Assembly (NCBI GenBank): GCA_015039365.1
Contig: WION01000757.1
Coordinates: 1-21,184, forward strand
Length of the DNA stretch: 21,184 nucleotides
Source: Amanita rubescens
Lineage: Eukaryota; Basidiomycota; Agaricomycetes; Agaricales; Amanitaceae
Direction of reading: 5' to 3'
Position 1 is the first letter of the stretch, and every line of letters starts with the position of its first letter. Under the pieces are notes generated by a model. It did not search any database and was not told the DNA's origin. It saw nothing but the letters and a program-made list of their open reading frames with translations. A program made the translations under genes and the position numbers. Positions 11,484 to 20,407 of this stretch are shown piece after piece.

Positions 11484-13045
11484 TTATATGTTACCATGCG
11501 GTGCGCCGGCTGGATGGTGATAGAGGTATGGAGAAAGCGACGGAAGTTCCGCTACCCCAATCTGTTTTGTGTCCCGGTCTAATACAAGGTATTTGCCAAC
11601 CAAGAAACTGAAAATAAGATTAGCCAGAGATTAATTTTGGTGCAGGAGGTCATGACGTACGGGTGACCCATTGCCCAAGACTTAGCCGTGAGCTCAGGCA
11701 TAGCAGTGCGGGCTTGGGGAGCTGATTTGGCTTTTGGCTCAATCACAGTATGTTGAGTGTGCGCTGCAAATAAACCGATGCACAATTTAGAATGATCAGG
11801 ATCAGTGGGGTGCACGGGATGTTCGGCAGGGTGAGTAGGATTGGGTCGCGTGCCCCAGCGACTGAAGCTGTATCATTACTTAGTAAACGTTGAAACTCGT
11901 ACGCAGGAAAAAGAATCCTTACAGATATGGCTCAATCGGCCATTCTCGCCCCCGATCACGCAGCTGAATGGTTATCGCAGGTGGGGTAATATCGCACGGA
12001 TAACCGTACAGCCCGTCCTCCAGTTTTTGGCTTTCTGGAATTGATTTATAGATTTCATGCACTGCATCTGCGGGGCCACGGATGTACTGTGATGCAGTGT
12101 CAAATATAATGGTTTCATCCTCCAGACCAACTGACGTCGACTTTACGCGGATCTTTGCCTTCTTTGTCATCCAAAAGGAAGATACCGCGCAGGGGTGGTA
12201 CTCGATATCACCAACGTAGACATTCTCGATCATGCCGATGTGAACTTCACCGAGAGTTAGACGATGAGAGAAGGCTATGACGTTTCGTTCGAGCTTTGTT
12301 TCGGGACTCATCCAGAAGGAAGGATATCTGAGCCTGGTACGATACTCTTCAAAGGGGAAGGGAATAACGCTGAGATAAACGACATGAAGTTGGGTAGAGA
12401 AAAAAGAGGAAAGATAGCGCACCCATGTCCTACTTTACCGAATCTCGATTCCAACCTCGTAGATGCAAAGGGTATGTCAGGAATCTCCAGTCCGCCAATT
12501 TCAACCGTATTTCGATAAAGCCACCCTCTAACCACACTCCCAAACAAATTGTCGAAGGCAGGTGCATTGACCCTATCACCTAAGGTGCCCACCTTGCTCG
12601 GGTCTATTCGCGGACGTACAGATGAGTCCACCCACATATTGAATGCAGCAGTGGCAAAAACGAGGTTATAGATGCGATTGCCAACCCTAACTCTACCGGA
12701 ATATTGTGTATAACCAGGTGGTCTGGTGAGCGTTACTCTAAGTTGGTGTTTAATCTAATGAAAGATAAGAATCAACCGTGCATAGAAACAACGGTCACAT
12801 ACAGTCTGATCAGGCGGGTTTCTTGTAACAAGGTTCTGCAAATGCCCGAAATCCTCGCAGATACTATGTGCGTTGCTGGTGTTCGTGCTGGAGGTCAGGA
12901 GTTCATAAAATACACCACCATCCTGCGTCGAATTGATCTGAGTGGTTGCGACATCCGTACGTTGTTGACAGGCCTGTTCGATAGTAAACACAGAAACTGC
13001 AAGAGCTATTATGACAAAGGTCGTCAGCGCAAATCTGCTCAACAT
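11484..13045 (-). CDS. Secreted pepsin-like aspartic protease homologue, first catalytic Asp lost
   Basis: Five exons: 13045-12803, 12754-12423, 12369-11923, 11861-11661 and 11607-11484, giving 448 residues with no stop. Introns are 48, 53, 61 and 53 nt, with donors GTATGT, GTGCGC, GTAAGG and GTACGT. The product has a hydrophobic signal peptide (MLSRFALTTFVIIALAVSV) and a two-lobed family A1 fold. Diagnostic pieces are GRVRVGNRIYNLVF and WLYRNTVEIGGLEI in the N-lobe, GEVHIGMIENVYVGDIEY and FDTASQYIRGPADAVHEIY in the C-lobe, and SWAMGHPFLVGKYLVLD near the end. The N-lobe motif that should read DTG is ATA (residues 115-117); the C-lobe motif is DTA (282-284), keeping its Asp. Family A1 needs both Asp, so peptidase activity is unlikely. 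It could be a binding or decoy pseudoprotease, or an early pseudogene. The GTGCGC donor of intron 2 is the weakest splice call. Confidence 0.82.
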
Positions 13046-13531
13046 GGGTGAGAAAATACTTGCCAGAATAGCGAGGCAGTCGCCAAAGCTGCTCGATGGC
13101 GGCCATCACGGTCAAAACCCATACGCGCCATCGCTCCGCTGATACAACCATCACATGCATCAACGGTCAACGTTAACCCTCATCAACCATATGACGTGTA
13201 GGATCTGCATCAGCATCTATCAGCATGCACCGGCAACGGAGACGATTCCAGCCACGTGCACGTGCTTCCCTTGATTTGACTCGTTCGACATGGCTGCTCC
13301 AGACTTGCCAATTGAAGAGTGACCTGGTTCTGTCTTCTGCGCTGGTATGGCATCCGTTGGTCATCACGAGCTCTTCTTCATAACAGCATACCATATTAGA
13401 GTCGCCATATGCACAGCCATCATCAAAGTTGCTGTTTATAACTGCCTTATTTGGTAAGTGCTATGGTCCGCTCCCGCGTTTGCCCCAACCCATCAATATG
13501 ATTTATCATAAAAGGAACATGTGTTCGCATC
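13046..13531. other. Divergent intergenic region, protease and family copy 1
   Basis: Should carry both promoters. A TTTATAAC sequence at about 13434-13441 lies about 95 nt before the copy 1 ATG and is a weak TATA candidate. No other motif stands out and no coding frame is convincing. Confidence 0.4.
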
Positions 13532-14516
13532 ATGAATTACTCCATGTTTCCCCTCATAACCCGACGCTCTGGAGGCAACAGCACTGGCAGCAGTGGGAGC
13601 ATTGAAGGCGATCTGCCAGTACCTAGCCTTAGCGGTACAGAGATCAGCACGTCTTCGGAGGGAAGTTTGAGTCCAGCCGTCATATTTGGAAGCGGTGGCG
13701 GGCGCACGGTTGTTATACCCAGTGGGCACCTATTCGCTGGTCGTACTGCCGGTGGAGGAACGCGAGCCGAAATCTACGGTACCAGGTAAGTTTAAATCGA
13801 TAATCATCTTCAGATTTTTATGCTGAGGCGTCATGCAGTCAATACGGAAGTGGATATCCGAACATTACTGGTCCTGGAACCACAGGACGGGGATTCCCAT
13901 TTTATTTCTGGCCAGTCGTTTGGGCTGGGAATGGCACGGGCTACCTCTATCCAACTGATGTAATTACTCCTTACATGCGAAGGAATCAAGCGGGCTAACT
14001 AAAAGATTCCAGTATGGTTTACCCACAAATACAAGTCGACCTGGAGGGCCTTTGGCTACTGCCGTCTTTCCGTCCAATTTCACGAGCACGAATACTACGT
14101 ACCGCATTCTTTCAGACAACCACACACTCACTGATCTTATACCCCAAATCATCTACGCGTGTCGCTGGTCCAGCCTCGAAGCCGGCAATTTAACAGTTAT
14201 GCCCTACAACGAATCCAGCCCACTGCCAAGACCCGAACAAGCGATACAATATTATCGAGCCAGCAGCATTGTCCTCACGCTAGACGGCTATAATAACACG
14301 GCAGATCTGACTAATGGTACATCTAATGTGGTACTCCCGTCAAATATCGACCAAAACCTCCTCATGTGTCTCAATACTACCATTGGGGTGACGGCGCCGA
14401 TTGTGAATGCTGCTTTAGGTTCGGGTAGTATGGCCTCGAGCGTGATGGGAACGGCCCCGACGTCTGGACTGCTCGGTTTTGCCTGGATTATATGGTTGTT
14501 ATTGTATCTATTGTAG
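13532..14516 (+). CDS. Sequon-rich cell-surface-like protein, family copy 1
   Basis: Three exons: 13532-13785, 13839-13959 and 14013-14516; both introns are 53 nt (GTAAGT and GTAATT donors, CAG acceptors). The product is 292 residues. Exon 1 is Gly/Ser-rich and ends AGRTAGGGTRAEIYGT. Exon 2 encodes a highly conserved core (QYGSGYP, TGRGFPFYFWPVVWAG, GYLYPTD). Exon 3 begins YGLPTNTSRPGGP and carries PEQAIQYYRASSIVLTLDGY, then a Gly/Ser/Ala stretch and a hydrophobic tail of about 17 residues (LLGFAWIIWLLLYLL). About 13 N-X-S/T sites imply passage through the secretory pathway. The tail fits a GPI signal or membrane anchor, yet no N-terminal signal peptide is visible. I recognise similar uncharacterised proteins in Agaricomycetes but no known function. 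An ATG at 13544 is the alternative start. Confidence 0.82.
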
Positions 14517-14527
14517 CGAAGATATGC

Positions 14528-14581
14528 GTGAGTTTTTTTTCGCCCTGTCTAAAATGTCGACGCGCACTTACAGAAATTTAG
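14528..14581 (+). other. Probable intron in the 3' UTR of family copy 1
   Basis: Starts GTGAGT 12 nt after the stop codon and ends TTTAG before TTTG, 54 nt, the usual local intron size; CTTACAG within it is an alternative acceptor. The same arrangement follows copy 2 at 16972-17026, with the middle AATGTCGAC also shared. Confidence 0.6.
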
Positions 14582-15749
14582 TTTGTATTCTATGATGTCA
14601 GTTAATAAGCTGATGTATCTTTTTGTCAGCGGAATAATAACTATTTCTTGCGTGTAATTTTTTGGTGGAGAGAACGCATCTGTGGTTGGCTGTTTCCATA
14701 CGAGAACGACCAAGCGTATACTTTGAGGTCAACGACGTTCGTTTGAACTTTTCTCGAGATGCGCGCTTGAGGCGTCCCTTCGTCAACCGAAGTAATCTTC
14801 GTAGTACTGCGCGGCCTACTTTCGGGAAAAGAAAAAGAATCCTTTCGCAGCTGTCTCACTGTCAACGTCACGTACATACCTCACATTCCAATTTCTATAT
14901 AGGCGACCACCAGTTGCTTGGTCCCAGGCGCGAGACCGAGCCAATGTAACGGTTTTCCCTCTCTGCGTTGCGGCTCTGTAGCCGAGCGGATGGGAATCGC
15001 TTGAAACGATTGCTGGAAACGATCGGAACTCACTCATCTGTTGTCGAAGACGCAGGTTCGAAACTTGCTGACTTCCATCGCTAGTAGAGGGTGCCTGGTG
15101 GACAAGAAAGCACCGCAAATGCTGCCTCTGATCCAGGTTCGAAAGGCTCCGGATCGAGACTTTCCGCACTAGATCCCGTCGACGTCGATGTCAAAGCGAC
15201 GGGTCAATATCTGACGAGCTTGTTGTATGAGCATATCGATCGTGTAAGTCATATGTTGTATTGATAGCATGTGACGGCGGTCGTTCGTAGCCTAGGATTC
15301 GACTCACATCAGCGACGAATGGGTCATCAGAAAAGGGCCGCATTGAGATAGTAATAATCGATGCTCCAACAGCATTTCGATGAGATATTGTACTTGCGAT
15401 CTCGAGGACAATGTTAGGCGAGGCTATGATAAGCTGTTAGTGGGGTTTCATCATCCACTGGTAGAGTATCTGTCGTGCTGTCAGATGCTCTATCTTCTGC
15501 ACTGGTACGAACTATCTTTTGCTGTTCTGAATATCGTATGATTCATTCTTGCGCTTCAGAGTGAGAGAATGCCGATCGACGCAGTAGAGATGGATATTAT
15601 CATTTGATAGGTATATCGTGCACAGCCTAGATATTAGACAGCGTTGAATCCGCTGTGCTGACTCATGCACAGCCACTATCCCGCGATGCTGTAACTACCT
15701 TTTATGGAAAGCGCGCTACACACCATGGCCAGCATGACGTCCTCCATAA
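14582..15749. other. Intergenic region between family copies 1 and 2
   Basis: No gene supported. The first 250 nt show weak similarity to the region after copy 2 (short blocks such as GAGAGAAC and TTTGAACTT). A tRNA-like segment lies at 14970-15078. Open frames here are short and overlap on both strands. Confidence 0.5.
14970..15078 (+). other. tRNA-like segment with pol III A-box and B-box
   Basis: TAGCCGAGCGG (14979-14989) fits an A-box. AATCG-CTTGAAA-CGATT (14995-15011) is a perfect 5-bp anticodon arm with a 7-nt loop and anticodon TGA (Ser). GCAGGTTCGAAACTTGC (15052-15068) is a T-arm with a B-box. The acceptor ends do not pair and about 40 nt separate anticodon stem and T-arm, so it is not a normal tRNA. 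It may be a tRNA pseudogene or the head of a SINE. A second GGTTCGAAA occurs at about 15136. Confidence 0.4.
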
Positions 15750-15757
15750 TATAAAAG
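15750..15757 (+). promoter_or_regulatory. TATA box of family copy 2
   Basis: TATAAAAG, 67 nt upstream of the first ATG (15817), in a suitable position for a start around 15780. The following pyrimidine-rich leader (CTCATCTCTACACTCC) is typical of fungal 5' UTRs. Confidence 0.65.
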
Positions 15758-15816
15758 AAGCATGCGCTTGACTCCAACTCCATTCTCATCTCTACACTCC
15801 GAAGACCTCCGCAACC

Positions 15817-16952
15817 ATGTTTGTCCTATTTCATAACTCGACGCTCCAGGAAACCCCAACCGCGGCGGGCAGTCGGCCGCAGAGATGATGCTCAAGTTAA
15901 GGGTGAGATCATGCTTGGGGGAGGCAGCAGGGGAGGTGGAGGTGGCGGTTCAATTGGTAGGAGCAGTGGCGGCTCAAGAAGTGGCAGCAGTAGCAGCAGG
16001 AAAAGCAGCAGTAGCGGGGGCGCCGGTGAAGGTGAAGGTAGCAGCAGCAGTGGCGGAAGTGGAGGCAAGAGTGGAGGCAAGAGTGGCAGCAGTTCCGGAA
16101 TCAGCACGTCTTCGGGAGGAGGTTCGAGTTCAGCCGTCGTATCCGGGAAAGGTGGTGGAAAATCGGTCGTGATAACTAGCGGGCAACCGTTTGCAGGTCG
16201 TACCGCAGGTGGAGGAACACGAACACAGATTTATGGCACCAGGTAATCGATTCAACGATTTATTTCGCATCCAATGCTGACTTGTCATGCAGGCAGTACG
16301 GAAGTGGATATCCAGGCATAACAGGTCGCGGAACAGCCGGACGAGGTTTTCCATTCTATTTCTGGCCCGTCGTCTGGGCTGGGGCTGACACGGGTTACCT
16401 TTACCCGACTGAGGTGAGTGTACCTTTCATGCAGAAAAATCCAGCCGACTAACATATTAATTCCAGTATGGCTCACCGAGTAATACAAGTCGACCAGGAG
16501 GGCCCTTGGTTTCTGCCCCCTTTTCTTCCAATACCACGAATACTACGTTCCGGATCATTTCCGACAACCAGACAGTCATCGACCTTATAGGAACAATCAC
16601 CAGCTCATGTTCGTCAGACCTTCAAACCACGAACATAACCGCTACGCTCTACAACGACTCCGCCCCAATACCCCAACCTGAACAAGTGATACAATATTAT
16701 AGAGCAAGCAGCATCGCCCTAACGCTGGATGGCTATAATAACACCGCGGACTTGACCAACAGTACATCCGACGTGCCGCTCCCGTCCAATATTGACCAAA
16801 ACCTTCTTACTTGCCTGAATGCTACAATCGGAAATGCGGCGCCACTCGTAAATGCTGCTTCGGGTTCGGGTATAGCCTCAAGTGTGATACGAACGGCCCC
16901 GACAACCGGACTACTCGGTCTCGCGTTGATTATATGGATGTTACTGTTGTAA
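15817..16952 (+). CDS. Sequon-rich cell-surface-like protein, family copy 2 (start region out of frame)
   Basis: Exons: 15817 (or later)-16242, 16293-16413 and 16467-16952; introns of 50 and 53 nt. Exon 2 is nearly the same as in copy 1 (GRGFPFYFWPVVWAG) and exon 3 aligns throughout (YGSPSNTSRPGGP, PEQVIQYYRASSIALTLDGY), ending in a hydrophobic tail (LLGLALIIWMLLL). About nine N-glycosylation sequons are present. Exon 1 has a long Gly/Ser run (about 15915-16110). The well-placed ATG at 15817 (context ACCATGT) is in the wrong frame: it stops after 23 codons. The family frame (SYFITRRS) is open from before 15821 but has no upstream ATG; the first in-frame ATG is 15911. Compared with copy 1, 4 extra bases lie between the ATG and ITRRS. 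So translation is reduced, uses a non-AUG or downstream start, or the gene is newly broken. Confidence 0.7.
15915..16110 (+). repeat. Gly/Ser-coding low-complexity tract
   Basis: Runs of GGC/AGC/AGT-type codons encode an imperfect Gly/Ser repeat (GGS, SSS, GGKSG). It is the main length difference from copy 1 and probably expands by slippage. Confidence 0.8.
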
Positions 16953-16971
16953 TCATAGACAAAGATACCCT

Positions 16972-17026
16972 GTGAGTTGTTTTTTCGTCCTCGTTGCAAT
17001 GTCGACCCCCTCTGACGAAACTTTAG
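16972..17026 (+). other. Probable intron in the 3' UTR of family copy 2
   Basis: GTGAGT 19 nt past the stop codon, ending CTTTAG before TTTG, 55 nt. It matches the copy 1 feature at 14528-14581 in donor, acceptor, size and an internal AATGTCGAC. Confidence 0.6.
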
Positions 17027-18141
17027 TTTGCAACGTCGGTTGTATATGATACTTGTGTCGTAAATTAATGATGGGTTGTTGTAGTCTTTTTGGATCGGTT
17101 CGTTCATCTTTTTGTTACTGAGGCTGTAATGTTATCTCTTGAATGTGTTTTGTCAGAGAACGACTTTGTTAGGCCACTTGGATGAGAGAACTATGGACAT
17201 TGACCGCATTTATTTGAACTTCAACTCTCGGGACTCGAAACCCTGTCTATCACGATATAAAAGCGATCTCCAACGCACCTGATTGCGCACCCTGCTGTGT
17301 ACAACATTACCTCCAAGATTTGTTGGCGACCACAGGTGGCATGGCCCGCAGATTCGAAAACCCGCTAACGTAACATTTTCATGCACTCTGCTACGGCCGG
17401 GGAACTCTCAGGTCAAGTTCTATGTGAAAATGTCAACGTAACTCGACGTCTGCGGCTTGAATCTCGAACGCTGCGATACCCCTGGTTATTCAGCAGAATG
17501 CGACTCTTATTGACTCCTTGGGATGCTGTTTAGTAGACGTCGTCTGACAAACTATACACCAATTTATTGAGCTATATGCGCTTCATCCACAACCAAAACT
17601 ACATGTTTTGAACCGCATTTGGAGATGGGACAGCATTTAATCAATGTCGCTTGCTTCGGATCTTCTGTCAAGATACCCGGCACCCTGATGGAGGAACAGA
17701 ACATTCATAGCAATCATTCCGAGCAATCGTTTCAAATGACGCGCAACCCGGAATCGCCGTTTCCACATCCATCTCCTCCGTCCTTTCCTGCGTCAGACTT
17801 CCACGCCTTATAATCTATTTCGTGCCGTTAGTGGAAAGCGAATTGACCACAGCCTGGAGCAAACATCGATATTTTGACCAGAGATCTTTGGCAGCAGGTT
17901 AGTTCAAGTCATCAATTGATCGTTTGAACTTTGATGGTCGGGTTCGAAAGTCGTCAACTTCAAGTTACCATCTGTTACCATCTTTTTCCTGATCCGTCTG
18001 CGAACTCCGACATACTGCTAATAGTATAAAGCCATACGTATGAGATTTTTTCGGCCTACACTGCAGCGCAGTCCACTTCTTCTCAGCGTGCTGGCCACTT
18101 GAGAACACCTCTCTCTAATTCACAAACTCGACAACGTCACC
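17027..18141. other. Intergenic region before the small secreted protein gene
   Basis: No gene supported. A TATAAAAG at about 17256 has no convincing frame after it. A short open frame at 17619-17813 has no feature. Around 17880-17912 there is a fragment resembling the exon 1/intron 1 junction of the sequon-rich family. Confidence 0.5.
18025..18030 (+). promoter_or_regulatory. TATA box of the small secreted protein gene
   Basis: TATAAA, 117 nt before the ATG at 18142, followed by a pyrimidine-rich stretch (CTCTCTAATTCACAAACTC). Plausible core promoter by position. Confidence 0.55.
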
Positions 18142-18429
18142 ATGGTTAAACTAAGCATGATCGCACTCATTCCGCTGATCTTGTTCGCTCAAATTTCACT
18201 CGCCGCTCCCGTCAATGGACCCGGCGACACGTACGCATCATTATTGTTCTTTGACAGAAAAAGCAGCGCTGATGTTGGTTCGTTTGATTTAGCACTACTC
18301 CCGCCACCACTGGCACCACTGCCAACAAGTAAGGCTTGCAACTTTTTCTGGCCTAATTCGAGACGGCTCAACATTGACTTTAGTGCGGGGCATTCAGGCA
18401 ATCAGAAAGCAGCGACTCCAAACAAGTAA
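18142..18429 (+). CDS. Small secreted protein, truncated by tandem duplication
   Basis: 95 residues. ATG in strong context (GTCACCATGG). A clear signal peptide, MVKLSMIALIPLILFAQISLA, is followed by a probable cleavage site before APVNG. The mature part has no known domain; it contains PPPLAPLPTSKACNFFWPNS and then stops. A 97-bp duplication places a second copy of ACNFFWPNSRRLNIDF in another frame. In that frame the sequence runs on to 18607 through HSGIMTKIKKCLGIKCPK and a further Cys. The pre-duplication product was therefore probably longer and Cys-containing, and today's stop is a by-product of the duplication. Secreted proteins of this size are common fungal effectors or wall-associated proteins, but I cannot assign a role. 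Confidence 0.6.
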   Translation: MVKLSMIALIPLILFAQISLAAPVNGPGDTYASLLFFDRKSSADVGSFDLALLPPPLAPLPTSKACNFFWPNSRRLNIDFSAGHSGNQKAATPNK

Positions 18430-18497
18430 GGCTTGCGACTTTTTCTGGCCTAATTCGAGACGGCTCAATATTGACTTTAGTGCGGGGCATTCAGGCA
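18324..18497 (+). repeat. 97-bp tandem duplication
   Basis: AACAAGTAAGGCTTGC starts at 18324 and again at 18421. The 77-nt segment 18324-18400 matches 18421-18497 with two substitutions (CAAC/CGAC and AACATT/AATATT). The unit length, 97, is not a multiple of three, so the copies are read in different frames. Confidence 0.92.
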
Positions 18498-18607
18498 TAA
18501 TGACAAAGATTAAAAAATGTTTGGGGATAAAATGCCCAAAGTTGAAAACAATACTGATGAATTCCCGATGTGGCAACCGTAAGATGTTACACTATTCAAG
18601 GTGTTGA

Positions 18608-20353
18608 GCAGCTAAAACAGTTGTTCTTCAAGGGGCAAGCCTATAAGGTACTGATGAGCATATGGTTTTTTTTGAGAGTGCGATTGGGATGAGTTGGAGT
18701 CATAGGACGTTGGAAGGAATTTTGCGAGTTAAATATTATATAAGTGGTGTTTGCAATCGCAATTTGGACATCATGAGAGCCCGGTGTGCACACGACCAGT
18801 GAAACAATTATCCGACGCGGGATCTGAGGCCTAGAATCCCATGAAATTTGTAAAGGTGAAGAGTCCCAGACCAGTAGAGGTTGAGTTGGACTCGGAGTCG
18901 TTCCGTAGTGGGAATGACATAATTTAAAGCCAACGTTCGAGCAGGCCTCTGAGTCTTGCGTACTTCAAGCTTGTGAGTGGTTGCGGCTCGGCGTTGTTGG
19001 AGCTAAAAGGCGTTGGTCATTTGCCCATCTCTATGTACATCGTACCTCATACATATACTAGCGATAGGACATCTCGTACACATGCAATAGGTGTAGTGCT
19101 AGTAATGTGCGCTTCTCTGAGTTTCTAGATGACGAGCATAGTACCGTGCGTTCGGGAGGTAGTTGGATATGGTGAACGCTCTGCACTGTCATGCGGAGCG
19201 GTCAGATTGGACACGAAAAGGCGAAGACGCGTGCATACCGTCAAGTTTCTCCGGACTCGGCGCGATTGGAAGAAAGAGGGACGTCAGGATGGTTTCGGAA
19301 TCCGCGCTGGCGTACGTCAAGACAGGGGGAAACTGGATTTTCATCGCGAATGCCGTTGGCCGGGGGAGCGTTAACCAGCCCACAGGAAGGGAAGAACACG
19401 TCCTTTGCAAGTCCTGGACCCTTTTGTCCGTCTCCGTCGTTTTCCACCCTTGCGCCGCATGGCCTGGTCCGCACTTTGCTTGATAGGACACCTTGTAGTC
19501 ATTCGCCGACAATAACGAGAGGGGCGTTCAGAGCCGAAATCACGGCGCTAGCGAGACAATTGTTCGTCTTCTGAAAATCGACAGGCCCGTGGTACAGATA
19601 TCTGAGAGAAGAGGCTATGTTGCGCTCAGGACCGCACAGGAGGGCCACTGTTACTACGCTGGATTGGTTGGACTGAGGAAAAGGAAAATAGGAATGCTGA
19701 TTTTTGGGCGATTAATTGGGTCAACGCCATTAGAAGAAAGGCGACACGTAGTAGGGAATCGACTCTTGTGCATAGTCAAAGGAAAAGGATGGCGGAGCCG
19801 GTACACATCAAATGGTGCTTTCTCGTCTCCTCGTATCTCTCCATCTCGCCCGACTCCATACAGCACTTCATTCGCTGTCATTGGTTCGGTATGTTTCATT
19901 AGTAACCGACTCTTCGTCCATCTCCTCATTATAGTAACCGGCATCGCCCTCAATCCATGCACGACCCGCACCCACCTCCCTATCCATGCAAAACCAAAGG
20001 TACACACGAAGAGATGCGAAACGGAAGGGCGGCTTGCAAAGGTATTGTTACCCTTTCCCGTACACGTATGTGAGTGAACTGACTACTTTCGTAAGCGACC
20101 CTTCATCTAAGCTGTAAAACCGCACCTTTCCTCCAGTTATCGTCTAACTCTGCGACTTCACTAGTCGATCTTCTAAATCAGGAAGATACGAAGGGATGAA
20201 GGATGGCATCAACATAGGCAAACGTTGAACAGCAGCTACGATATTGGTTATGTAATTCACATATCACCCTACTACATCCATCCTAGGCACGACTCTACAG
20301 CATTCACAAGTACAGCTACAGTATGGTTCCCATGTGTTGGTGGCGCCACACCC
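18608..20353. other. Region without a supported gene
   Basis: 1.7 kb. From about 19130 to 20080 several overlapping open frames of 80-160 codons occur on both strands (for example 19191-19574 and 19589-20077). None has a recognisable domain, signal peptide or splice structure. They are Arg/Ser/Pro-rich, as expected from chance reading of GC-rich DNA. I see no repeat or RNA gene here. Confidence 0.5.
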
Positions 20354-20362
20354 CATAAAAAG
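20354..20362 (+). promoter_or_regulatory. TATA-like element before family copy 3
   Basis: CATAAAAAG, 54 nt upstream of the ATG at 20408, in the same relative place as the TATA box of copy 2. The promoter seems to survive although the gene is broken. Confidence 0.45.
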
Positions 20363-20407
20363 CACAGGCGACAAATCTCTCCCACTCCATTCTGACTTCA
20401 CGATCCA

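Noticed and set aside
13173..13394. Minus-strand open frame between the protease and family copy 1
   Set aside because: Short, no recognisable motif, and not joined to either neighbour by plausible splice sites.
14970..15078. Functional tRNA-Ser(TGA) gene
   Set aside because: Acceptor stem does not pair and the distance from anticodon stem to T-arm is too long, even allowing a short intron.
15892..16107. Minus-strand Pro/Leu-rich open frame
   Set aside because: Antisense reading of the Gly/Ser tract in exon 1 of family copy 2.
19129..20077. Cluster of overlapping open frames on both strands
   Set aside because: No frame has recognisable features and the three plus frames overlap each other, as expected by chance in GC-rich DNA.
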